This document shows, one piece after another, positions 25,225 through 33,065 of a stretch of DNA of 64,000 nt (the first letter of the stretch is position 1; each line of letters starts with the position of its first letter). Origin of the DNA: JAEUHM01 sp964538625 (lineage in GTDB: Bacteria > Verrucomicrobiota > Verrucomicrobiia > Verrucomicrobiales > Verrucomicrobiaceae); assembly GCA_964538625.1 (NCBI GenBank), contig CAZIGH010000002.1, forward strand, positions 1 through 64,000, given 5' to 3'. A program made the position numbers and the translations under genes. Under the pieces are notes generated by a model. The model was not told the origin of the DNA. It saw only the letters and a list, made by a program, of their open reading frames with translations, and did no database searches.

Positions 25225-26493
25225 TCACAATGGCTTTCCACAGAGTCTGGTAATGAGTCCGCGCAAGGCTCTAGGCCTGCTCACGGTGACGTAGATACCA
25301 AGCAGGACGGCGCAGGTGGAGCAGAACCAGAAGACCTGTCCTGGCGTGAGGCCGAAGGTGAGGGTGAGTTTCTCCTGAAGCACCGCTGCGGAGCAGATGC
25401 CTACCCACGATAGCCATGAGGCTGCGCCTTGCACCGCGCCTTTGCGGTCAGCTGGAGGATTGTGCTGCAGTACGGCGGTCAGAGGAACGATGAAGAGCCC
25501 GCCGCCGATACCAAGCAGGGTGAGACAGATGGTGAATGCGGTCTGCGAGATGCCTGGTGCACCCATCGCGAATCCAGTGAGGGCCATGAGGGCAGAGCCG
25601 ATGGGGATGAGGCCGTATTCGATGTGATCGCCGGAGAGCTTGCCCGCTAGAAGACTGCCTGCGGCCATGCCGATGGCGAGTGCGACTTGAAGGGTGCTGT
25701 TGCCGAGGGGATCTACTTTGAGCACTTGTTGGGCGTAAAGCAGAAGGTTCATCTGAATAAGGAAGGCGATGAAGAAGAAGGCGGTGTTGCCGAGATTGGC
25801 ACGCCAGAGGTCACGGTCCTGGCGCATCCAGCGGAAGTCCCGCCAGAGCTGGCCGAGGAAGTTCAATCGAAGCGGACGTGTGGGATCCGCTGCGGGCAGG
25901 CGAGTGATGCCGTGGCTGCTGACGAGTCCCACCACGGACAGGCTGAGCAACAGGATGCCTGGTGCCGCAGGTGAACCTGAGAACTTGGTGGCTAGTATGC
26001 CGGCCGCGAGCGTGCCCAGGATGGCGGCAAGGAAGGTGAGCATCTCGATGATGCCATTTGCCCAAGACAGGCAGGGTTCTGGCACGAGTTCAGGCAATGA
26101 ACCGTATTTGGAGGCGGCAAAGAAGGCGCTCTGCATGCCCATCAGGGAGATGGCGGCGATTTGGAGGCCGAGTTTCCCTTGGATAAGTGCTAAGGCTGCG
26201 AAGCTCATGATGGCGACCTCCAGCACCTTGGTGCCGATGACGACGGAACGTTTGCTGAAGCGGTCTGCCATCCATCCACCGAAGGCCGAGAAGACGAGGA
26301 AGGGTAGGGCGAACCACATTCCCGCACTGGAGACGATTTGGTCCATTTGCTCCTTTGGCAAATTCTGCGCCATGACAAGGAAGATGACGAGCTGCTTCAG
26401 GGCGTTGTCCGAGAAGGCGCCCTGAAACTGGGTGGCCATGAGGCTCCAGAAGCCGCGCTTCCAGCCTGCCGAGGTGAGGGTATCTTGGATCAT
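25225..26493 (-). CDS. MFS transporter, LplT-like
   Basis: A twelve-helix major facilitator similar to LplT and its acyltransferase-fused relatives, which flip lysophospholipids across the inner membrane in E. coli. I start it at ATG 26491-26493 (422 residues) because the upstream 71 codons are arginine/proline-rich and overlap the neighbouring gene. The N-terminal FWSLMATQFQGAFSDNALKQ and FLVFSAFGGWMADRFSKRSV are the LplT-type entry and first loop. GMQSAFFAASKYGSLPELVP and GIGGGLFIVPLTAVLQ follow. It overlaps the stop of the upstream membrane-protein gene by four bases. The lysophospholipid substrate is inferred from similarity only. Confidence 0.78.
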   Translation of the reverse strand: MIQDTLTSAGWKRGFWSLMATQFQGAFSDNALKQLVIFLVMAQNLPKEQMDQIVSSAGMWFALPFLVFSAFGGWMADRFSKRSVVIGTKVLEVAIMSFAALALIQGKLGLQIAAISLMGMQSAFFAASKYGSLPELVPEPCLSWANGIIEMLTFLAAILGTLAAGILATKFSGSPAAPGILLLSLSVVGLVSSHGITRLPAADPTRPLRLNFLGQLWRDFRWMRQDRDLWRANLGNTAFFFIAFLIQMNLLLYAQQVLKVDPLGNSTLQVALAIGMAAGSLLAGKLSGDHIEYGLIPIGSALMALTGFAMGAPGISQTAFTICLTLLGIGGGLFIVPLTAVLQHNPPADRKGAVQGAASWLSWVGICSAAVLQEKLTLTFGLTPGQVFWFCSTCAVLLGIYVTVSRPRALRGLITRLCGKPL

Positions 26494-27152
26494 GGGAGGG
26501 AGCGAGGGGCAGGGAAGAGGCGCTTGAGCGCCAGATGCGTGGGCAAGTAAACGAGCAGAATGAGTGCTGCAATCCAAGTAAGCAAATAGGCGGAGGGCGG
26601 CAGCCACTGCTGAGCTTCCGTCTCGCTGAGTCCATGCACGTAGTTGACATTCACCGGGGTTTGCACGTCTGGCAGCGGATCGCCGGGGGCAGGGAGGAAG
26701 AACCATGAAATCAGACAGGCCACCGTCGAAGTGAGGCTCCAGCCGACGAAGGCGCGGCGGTCATACCCGAGTCTGGCCACCAGATAGATCAGCAGAAAGG
26801 GTAGCCAACCGTGGAAGAGTGAGAGCGACCTCAGAAACAGCGGGCGATGACTCTCGAACATGTAGTGGGTCATGCCGGTGAAGCGGATACCTGTGGCCTC
26901 AAACGCAAAGTCCACACACCAAAGCGCTTGGGGCAGGAGGATGCCCACCGCTGGCAGCGAGACGAGCAAAGTACTCTCCCGCCACACGCCCACCAGCGTA
27001 AGCAGCAGCGCGATGTCGCAAAAGTAGAGGAAGTTTGTCGGCCCGTATTGGTGCAAGTAAACGGGTATCAGCACGGCCATAAAGGCGGTGTAGGCGGCTT
27101 TGAGCCACAGGGGTAGGCGCGGGTATGAGGTTGGGGAATGAGGTGCTTTCAT
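26490..27152 (-). CDS. Polytopic membrane protein of unknown family
   Basis: From ATG 27150-27152 it has 220 residues. The frame is open further upstream but that part is arginine-rich and lies in the uxs promoter region. About six hydrophobic segments are visible, including WLKAAYTAFMAVLIPVYL, FLYFCDIALLLTLVGVW, LLVSLPAVGILLPQALW, LFHGWLPFLLIYLVARLGY, LTSTVACLISWFFL and LLTWIAALILLVYL. A motif-like FLPAPGDPLPDVQTPVNVNYV lies in a late loop. I do not recognise it with certainty; similar proteins occur in Verrucomicrobia and Planctomycetes. It overlaps the MFS gene by four bases and is divergent from the decarboxylase gene. Confidence 0.75.
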   Translation of the reverse strand: MKAPHSPTSYPRLPLWLKAAYTAFMAVLIPVYLHQYGPTNFLYFCDIALLLTLVGVWRESTLLVSLPAVGILLPQALWCVDFAFEATGIRFTGMTHYMFESHRPLFLRSLSLFHGWLPFLLIYLVARLGYDRRAFVGWSLTSTVACLISWFFLPAPGDPLPDVQTPVNVNYVHGLSETEAQQWLPPSAYLLTWIAALILLVYLPTHLALKRLFPAPRSLP

Positions 27153-27331
27153 GCAGCGCAATCTTCTTCTCGCAGGTTTCGTGTGAGGAGTCGATATTCT
27201 GAATGAAGCCATCGATTGGCTATATGGACATTCCATTTGGGCATTGAATCCTTTCGCTTGCGGAAGCGAAGATTCCTCGGAGAATCCGCCGCTGCCGCAG
27301 CCTGAGGATGGCGCGGAAAACCACACAAGAG

Positions 27332-28279
27332 ATGAAGAAAACTGCCGTTGTCACCGGAGCTGCCGGATTTTTGGGTTCACATCTGACGGACAGACTGCTG
27401 GCCGAAGGTTACAAGGTGATTGGAATCGACAATCTACTGACAGGCAACGTCCGCAACATCGAGCACCTGGCGGGGAATGCGGACTTCCATTTCATCAAGC
27501 ACGACGTCACGAACTACATCTACCTGCCCGGCGAGGTGCATCTCGTCTATCACCTCGCCTCGCCGGCCAGCCCCATCGACTACCTTCAACTTCCCATTCA
27601 GACGCTAAAAGTCAGCTCGCTGGGTACGCACAATGCCCTCGGCCTCGCCAAGGCAAAGAATGCCACCTTCCTCATCGCCTCCACCAGCGAGTGCTACGGA
27701 GATCCGCTGGAGCATCCGCAAAAGGAGACTTACTGGGGCAACGTGAACCCCATCGGTCCCCGCGGCTGCTATGACGAGGCCAAGCGCTTCGCCGAAGCGA
27801 TGACCATGGCCTACCATCGCTACCACGGCGTGGACACAAAGATCGTCCGCATCTTTAACACCTACGGTCCACGCATGAGGCTTGAGGACGGACGCGTAGT
27901 GCCGGCCTTCATTGGCCAAGCGCTGCAAGGAAAGCCGCTGACCGTCTTTGGCGACGGCTCACAGACCCGCAGCTTCTGCTACGTCTCGGACTTGATTGAT
28001 GGCATCTATCGCCTCTCGCAGAGCGACTATCATGAGCCTGTGAACATCGGAAACCCCGCTGAAATGACTGTCATCGAGTTCGCCCGGGCCATACTTGCCA
28101 TCACTGGGAGCGCGTCTCAGATCGATCATCGCCCTTTGCCAGTGGATGACCCCAAAGTCCGGCAGCCAGACATCACCTTAGCGAAGAATCTTCTCGGATG
28201 GGAACCAAAGATTGGCTTTGATGAAGGAATTCGCCGCACCGTTGAATATTTTCGCGACTTTCTTGCAATCCCGTCTTGA
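27332..28279 (+). CDS. uxs: UDP-glucuronate decarboxylase (UDP-xylose synthase)
   Basis: Converts UDP-glucuronate to UDP-xylose with bound NAD+, supplying xylose for surface polysaccharides. Extended short-chain dehydrogenase with VTGAAGFLGSHLTDRLL near the N-terminus (GxxGxxG), GIDNLLTGNVRNIEHL, the substrate block YHLASPASPIDYL, the catalytic YDEAKR (YxxxK) and FNTYGPRMRLEDGRVVPAF. I chose ATG 27332 (315 residues), which puts the Rossmann motif at the usual place; ATG 27308 is also possible. It is divergent from the membrane-protein gene. It lies 13 kb from the polysaccharide locus but is its most likely source of xylose; that link is inferred. Confidence 0.92.
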   Translation: MKKTAVVTGAAGFLGSHLTDRLLAEGYKVIGIDNLLTGNVRNIEHLAGNADFHFIKHDVTNYIYLPGEVHLVYHLASPASPIDYLQLPIQTLKVSSLGTHNALGLAKAKNATFLIASTSECYGDPLEHPQKETYWGNVNPIGPRGCYDEAKRFAEAMTMAYHRYHGVDTKIVRIFNTYGPRMRLEDGRVVPAFIGQALQGKPLTVFGDGSQTRSFCYVSDLIDGIYRLSQSDYHEPVNIGNPAEMTVIEFARAILAITGSASQIDHRPLPVDDPKVRQPDITLAKNLLGWEPKIGFDEGIRRTVEYFRDFLAIPS

Positions 28280-28353
28280 TGCCGGGCGGTGAAGTCTGCT
28301 AAATCAACGTTCCGCGCATTATTCGCTAAATCACCCAACCCCGAGCCAACCCC

Positions 28354-28974
28354 ATGAACAAGACTACCCTTCTCTGCGGCCTAGCTTTCGCCATCGCAGG
28401 CAGCATCCTCGGACAAAACGCGCCCACGGCAGCCAGTCAGGTCAGGGTGAAGCGAATGAAGGTGGAAGTGGCGGCTCAGATGACCCCCAACATCCAGGCG
28501 CAGTATGTGACCGAGAAGCGCTGGAAGCCCAAGACATGGATTGAGGTGGATACGGCATTTGACTTGGACATCGCCCGAGCGCTGGGCGGAGACTCCGCGT
28601 CCTACGGAGGGCTCGAGTTTCAGTACTACCTCGCCACCAACGCCAAGAACCCCGAGGGCAAATTCATCGTTCTCGCCGGCACCATCTCTTACACCAACAT
28701 CCCAGCGGGTGAAAATCACGCCCTCGCTTACGTTTCCCCCGCCACCTTGAAAGGTGCGCTCCAGAGAGACAACGGTGGCAAAAATGATATCGTAGCCCAC
28801 GCCGTCATCATCCAGGCCGGTACGGAAGTGCTGCAGTTTGAGTCCACCCAGCCTGGCAAATGGTGGGAAGACACCAGCAAGTTTGAGGTTCGGCAGAACT
28901 CCGTCGTCTCCAAGTCCAAGACTCCCTTTTCCGTCCTTTGGGGAGATTATGACGTGCAGGGGGAAAGCAAATAA
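28354..28974 (+). CDS. Amuc_1102-like secreted protein of the pilus locus
   Basis: 206 residues with signal peptide MNKTTLLCGLAFAIAGSILG. The mature part is beta-rich and begins with VRVKRMKVEVAAQMTPNIQ. Its place as first gene, directly followed by the PilM fusion and three more pilus-like genes, matches the Akkermansia locus whose end gene Amuc_1102 encodes an exported protein of similar size. No pilin-type prepilin peptidase motif (G-F with a hydrophobic stretch) was found. Only the gene order supports the identification; by sequence it has no motif I know. 47 bases separate it from the next gene, so it is probably in the same transcript. Confidence 0.65.
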   Translation: MNKTTLLCGLAFAIAGSILGQNAPTAASQVRVKRMKVEVAAQMTPNIQAQYVTEKRWKPKTWIEVDTAFDLDIARALGGDSASYGGLEFQYYLATNAKNPEGKFIVLAGTISYTNIPAGENHALAYVSPATLKGALQRDNGGKNDIVAHAVIIQAGTEVLQFESTQPGKWWEDTSKFEVRQNSVVSKSKTPFSVLWGDYDVQGESK

Positions 28975-29021
28975 CCCCCGGACTCTTGGCAAACCCCTTC
29001 ATACCCTAGAACCAAGCATTC

Positions 29022-30860
29022 ATGGCTGACAGTAAAAACATCGTAGTGCTGAACCTCGGCTCCCAGCGTGTAGGCGGGGCCGTCTTCAGCCGCACAGGCA
29101 AAGGTGACCTCGCGCTGAAAAAGTACGAGTTCGTGGAAATGATGGGAGACCCCTCTGTTGATGCCACGCGCATGCCGCAGTTGAAGGTAGCCATGGCGGA
29201 GCTGGCAGACAATCTTAAGCTCAAAGGGGCCCACGCCTGGTACAGCGTGGCCGGTCATCTCGTCTTCTCCCGCTTCGTCAAGCTGCCGCCCGTGCAGGGA
29301 GACAAAGTGGAGCAGATCGTCGAGTTCGAGGCCCGGCAGCAAGTGCCCTTCCCACTGAATGAAGTATCGTGGGACTTCGACTTCGTCGGAGACCAAGTAG
29401 GCGAGCGTGAGGTCCTCATCGTTGCCATGAAGTTGGACGCATTGAATGAAATCAATGACATCGTCCAAGGCGCTGGCATCAAGACCGACGGAGTGGACAT
29501 GGCCCCTACCGCCATCTACAACGCCTTCCGTTACAGTTACCCGGACGTCGCCGAGCCCAGCCTCATCGTGGACCTCGGCGCGCGCTCCACCAACCTTGTC
29601 TTCGTGGAAGAAGGTCGCATGTTCACGCGCAACATCCTCGTCGGTGGGGCCAGCGTGAGTGGAGCCATCGCCAAAGAGTTCGGCTTCGGTTTTGGCGATG
29701 CTGAGAACCAAAAGTGCACCCAGGGTTTTGTCGCTCTCGGAGGCACCGTAGAGGATCATGCAGACCCCGGAGTGGCCGCCCTTTCCAAAGTCATTCGCAA
29801 CGCCGTCACCCGGTTGCATGGTGAAATCCTCCGCACCATCAATCACTACCGCAGCCAGCAGGGCGGAGCCGCCGTGCAGCGCATCTTCCTCTGTGGTGGT
29901 GGGGCGCAGCTTGCTTACCTGGCGGAGTTCTTCCAAGAGAAGTTCAAGGTCCCCGTGGAGATCATGAACCCCCTTCGTGGCGTACAACTCGCCTCGGGCG
30001 TCAACGCAGACGCCGCTGCCGCAGACGCTCATGGTATGGCCGAAATGGTAGGCCTAGCGCTGCACGCTACCGGCTCCTGCCCAGTGGACGTGGAACTCGT
30101 TCCCGACGCCGTGGCACTCGCTAGGGACACCGCCAAGCGCACTCCAGCTCTCGTCCTGGCCGGACTCTGCTTGTGGGGTCTGCTGGCTGCCGGCATCGTT
30201 TACTTTAACAAGGCCGCAGAGGCTACTCAGGAGCGTGTCGCCAAGCTGGAAAGCAAGGTCAACAGCCTCAACGGCACCGCCAATGAACTCGCCAAAGTGG
30301 ATACCAAGCTGGCTGACCTCAAAGCCCAGAGTGCCCAGTTCGAAAGCTCCGTCAACGACCGCTCCTACTGGGTAAGAATGATGATGGACCTCAATGAGAA
30401 GTTCGACAACGACTTCATCTGGCTCACGCTCATTGAACCGCTGAAAAACGGCACTTCCATCGTAGGGCCGCTCACTCCTGCGGGCGCATCCGTCTCCACC
30501 GGAGGTGGTGCGGCAGGTTCGCTCTTCGCACCCCCGGCATCCCTCGATTCCGCTGCTGCACCCGCAGTCACCGACGCTTCGGCCGCTGCACCAGCGGGCG
30601 GTTCCGCTGCTGAAGCAGCACCAGCCGCGTCCCCCTACTCCCTCCGAATCATGGGCCTCTACCGAAAGAACGATGAGGGCCAGGAAGTGGTTTACCGCTA
30701 TGCGAGAGCCCTTGCGGGTTCTGAGTTCTTTGCCGTAGAAAACATTGGCGAAAAACTCGCTGATTACTGCAAAGCCGAAACCGGCGCGGGCGAGGAGGAA
30801 CGCTACGCATACAAATTCGAACTCCGGCTGCCCCTCAAACAGCCAATGCAAATCAAGTAA
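29022..30860 (+). CDS. PilM-PilN fusion protein (Amuc_1101-like)
   Basis: In classical type IV pili, cytoplasmic PilM (actin-like) and membrane PilN are separate and join PilO and PilP under the secretin. Here they are one 612-residue chain. Residues 1-350 are an actin/FtsA-like PilM domain: NIVVLNLGSQRVGGAVF, the phosphate loop LIVDLGARSTNLVFV, and LCGGGAQLAYLAEFF. A membrane segment (about 375-395) follows, then a coiled coil (about 397-440) and a PilN-like periplasmic part with RSYWVRMMMDLNEKF. An alanine/proline-rich linker runs from about residue 490 to 540. ATP use by the PilM half is inferred. Six bases after its stop the Amuc_1100-like gene begins. Confidence 0.88.
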   Translation: MADSKNIVVLNLGSQRVGGAVFSRTGKGDLALKKYEFVEMMGDPSVDATRMPQLKVAMAELADNLKLKGAHAWYSVAGHLVFSRFVKLPPVQGDKVEQIVEFEARQQVPFPLNEVSWDFDFVGDQVGEREVLIVAMKLDALNEINDIVQGAGIKTDGVDMAPTAIYNAFRYSYPDVAEPSLIVDLGARSTNLVFVEEGRMFTRNILVGGASVSGAIAKEFGFGFGDAENQKCTQGFVALGGTVEDHADPGVAALSKVIRNAVTRLHGEILRTINHYRSQQGGAAVQRIFLCGGGAQLAYLAEFFQEKFKVPVEIMNPLRGVQLASGVNADAAAADAHGMAEMVGLALHATGSCPVDVELVPDAVALARDTAKRTPALVLAGLCLWGLLAAGIVYFNKAAEATQERVAKLESKVNSLNGTANELAKVDTKLADLKAQSAQFESSVNDRSYWVRMMMDLNEKFDNDFIWLTLIEPLKNGTSIVGPLTPAGASVSTGGGAAGSLFAPPASLDSAAAPAVTDASAAAPAGGSAAEAAPAASPYSLRIMGLYRKNDEGQEVVYRYARALAGSEFFAVENIGEKLADYCKAETGAGEEERYAYKFELRLPLKQPMQIK

Positions 30861-30866
30861 CTACAC

Positions 30867-31916
30867 ATGGACTGGATCAAGGAACACAAAACACTCTCGG
30901 GGATTCTCGGAGTCATACTGGCAGGTTTCATCGCCCTAGCCGTGATGCTTTGGGGATCTTACTCCGCTTATGCTGAAGCGCTGGAAACTCATGGCAACAC
31001 GGACAAAAAGCTCGGCAGGCTGGAAAGTCTGCCCCTTTACCCGAACAAAGAGAACTTGGACGCCAAAAGCCAGCTCGTAAGCCAATACGAGGCTGAGGTG
31101 ACCAAGCTTCAGAAGACCCTTCTGAACCTCCAGCCGCCCCTGGTTGAGATTTCAGAAACCGACTTTCAGGCCAAGTTGAAGCAGCGCATGGCAGAGACCC
31201 GTCAGAAAGCTGGTGCCAACGAAGAAACCAGTCGCATCCCCAAGAACTTTGCCTTCGGGTTCGACATTTACGTCAACTCCCTTCCAGCCGCTGGCACAGC
31301 CAAGGACTTGAATGATTACCTCGATGGGGTGGATGCCATCGTGCAGTTAGCGCTGGACTCCGGCGTGAAAAAGATCGATTCACTCACCCGTTCCGATCTC
31401 CCCTCCGAAAAAGGTGGTGCAGCGTCCGCACCGACTCAAAGCAGCACCTCCAGCTTCGTTAAGCCCGCGCCGTCAAGCTCCGCAGCTGGCAGGAAGCCCG
31501 CAGCCGAAGAAGCCCCTAAAACTCAGGTGGTCGAGCGTCGCCAGGTGACCATGAAAGTGGTGGCGGATCAGGGACCCTTGCAGGCCCTGCTCAACGGACT
31601 CGCCAGCGCCTCCAAAATGCACTACTTCACAGTGGTCCGCGTTTTGCGCATCGAGAACGAGAAGATGGACGGACCCTCCCGTGCGCTCTCAGTCCCCGCA
31701 AAGACGGAAACCGCCCCCCCCGCGACCGGACTTGGAGCCATCTCAGACCCGGAAGCGGTCGAGGCACCTAAGCCAGCCGGACCCGAAGTGGTCATAGCCC
31801 CTGCCGCCGCCCCTGTGGATGCCATCGCTGTGATGGGTCAGGAGCAACTTCATGCCTATCTGGAGATAGACATCGTCCGCTACCTTCCAGCCGGCTCCAC
31901 CGCCGCAGCCAACTAA
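30867..31916 (+). CDS. Amuc_1100-like membrane protein (PilO-like)
   Basis: 349 residues: a short cytoplasmic tail, one membrane helix (about 12-31, GILGVILAGFIALAVMLWGS), a coiled coil (about 45-110), and a periplasmic domain interrupted by a Ser/Ala/Pro-rich linker (about 185-215). This is the build of PilO, and gene position matches Akkermansia Amuc_1100, a protein of the outer surface known for effects on host TLR2. That host role should not be assumed here. It follows the PilM fusion by six bases and precedes the Amuc_1099-like gene by 63 bases. The sequence match is by layout and context, not by long shared motifs. Confidence 0.78.
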   Translation: MDWIKEHKTLSGILGVILAGFIALAVMLWGSYSAYAEALETHGNTDKKLGRLESLPLYPNKENLDAKSQLVSQYEAEVTKLQKTLLNLQPPLVEISETDFQAKLKQRMAETRQKAGANEETSRIPKNFAFGFDIYVNSLPAAGTAKDLNDYLDGVDAIVQLALDSGVKKIDSLTRSDLPSEKGGAASAPTQSSTSSFVKPAPSSSAAGRKPAAEEAPKTQVVERRQVTMKVVADQGPLQALLNGLASASKMHYFTVVRVLRIENEKMDGPSRALSVPAKTETAPPATGLGAISDPEAVEAPKPAGPEVVIAPAAAPVDAIAVMGQEQLHAYLEIDIVRYLPAGSTAAAN

Positions 31917-31979
31917 ACGCAACCCGAAGACTCCACCAGAGTCCCACACAGTTTTACTTCATTCCCGTCCCTTCCGCAC

Positions 31980-32963
31980 ATGCCTAAACAAGAGGAAAAA
32001 TACGACAAGGTGCTGCTCGGTCTCGCCAGCGTGGCCGCCTTGGGAGTTTGTGGTTATCTCTTTGTTCTCAAAGGAGATTTCCCAAACCAGTTCACAAGCA
32101 AAACCCCGACGCCCGGAAAGGACTTCGGAGTCATCCCGTCTGAAAAAGTGCAGATGGCGCAGCAGCGGCTACTTGAGGCATTCAACTGGGAAGCCCCGGT
32201 CAAGGCCAACAAGGCGGTGCCACTTAACAAATCGGTCCTCATCATTCTCAAGGACGGCGAGCTCCACGACATGTTCCTGGAAGACAAGCCCCTGCGTCCG
32301 CCCATGACCAACAAATATCTGCGTGAGCATGACTTGGAGTATCTCGCTCCCAATGTGGGCGATCTGGATCCGGACAACGACGGTTTCAGCAACCTAGAAG
32401 AGTTTACCCTCAACACCAACCCCAAGGATGGCAATCCGACCGACCCCAAGGCCGTCCCACCTCTGAAGCACAAGATCTACTTCGTAGCCCGCACTCAAGA
32501 CGACTACAAGATCGCGCTCCAGAACAACACCATGCCGCTCTCCGTGCGCCGTTCTTTCCCGGCACCCGCGAGAGGCATTTTCATCAACTCCCTGCCTCAA
32601 GACTTCAGCTTTGAGCCAGGAGTGGATCGCTTCCAAGCCAAGAGTTTCACGCCCAAAAAGGTGCCGGACCCCCGCCTCGGTGAGAAGGATGTCTCCGAGC
32701 TCGTCATCCTGGACCGCGCTTCGAACAGCGAAGTCACCTTGGTTTATCGGGAAGAAATGAACCTGGCCACCTACAAGGCCAAGCTGGAGTTCCGTTTGAA
32801 GACGGTGCAGTCACGGGAAGTCAAAGAGGGCGATTCCTTCACCTTTGAGGGCGTGCCGACCATTTTCAAAGTGGTAAAGGTGGAAGAGGGCAGCGCCCAG
32901 CTCGCCGAGAGAAAGGCAGATGGAAGCTTTGGTGAGCCATGGACTGTCAGTCCTCGCCCGTGA
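31980..32963 (+). CDS. Amuc_1099-like membrane protein with a calcium-loop-like motif
   Basis: 327 residues with one membrane helix (about 11-30, VLLGLASVAALGVCGYLFVL). The periplasmic part has DLDPDNDGFSNLEEF (about 127-141), a thrombospondin type 3/EF-hand-like calcium-binding loop, followed by NTNPKDGNPTDP. Such loops often stiffen or anchor surface proteins. In the classical pilus the position would belong to PilP, which links PilN/PilO to the secretin, but no PilP motif is evident. The next gene, the secretin, starts 103 bases downstream after an AT-rich gap. The role is inferred from synteny. Confidence 0.72.
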   Translation: MPKQEEKYDKVLLGLASVAALGVCGYLFVLKGDFPNQFTSKTPTPGKDFGVIPSEKVQMAQQRLLEAFNWEAPVKANKAVPLNKSVLIILKDGELHDMFLEDKPLRPPMTNKYLREHDLEYLAPNVGDLDPDNDGFSNLEEFTLNTNPKDGNPTDPKAVPPLKHKIYFVARTQDDYKIALQNNTMPLSVRRSFPAPARGIFINSLPQDFSFEPGVDRFQAKSFTPKKVPDPRLGEKDVSELVILDRASNSEVTLVYREEMNLATYKAKLEFRLKTVQSREVKEGDSFTFEGVPTIFKVVKVEEGSAQLAERKADGSFGEPWTVSPRP

Positions 32964-33065
32964 TAAAAAAATCAAAATTGAACATTTTCATCTCGCCAAT
33001 CACGCAAGTTTTAAGCTATTAGAAACCCCTCCTCTCAAGATATTACCCTCTCGACGACCCATTTT

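Noticed and set aside
26494..26706. A 71-codon N-terminal extension of the MFS gene
   Set aside because: It is Arg/Pro/Ser-rich, overlaps the neighbouring membrane-protein gene and precedes a normal LplT-type N-terminus.
27153..28353. A search by eye for a dif site near the composition switch
   Set aside because: No 28-base sequence with convincing XerC and XerD half sites was found in 27153-27331 or 28280-28353.
28947..30032. A 361-codon open frame on the minus strand opposite the PilM-PilN gene
   Set aside because: It mirrors a clear PilM domain on the other strand and has no recognised motif.
31016..31908. A claim that the Amuc_1100-like protein has host-signalling activity
   Set aside because: That property is known for the Akkermansia protein in the gut; sequence similarity in a probably free-living relative does not support it.
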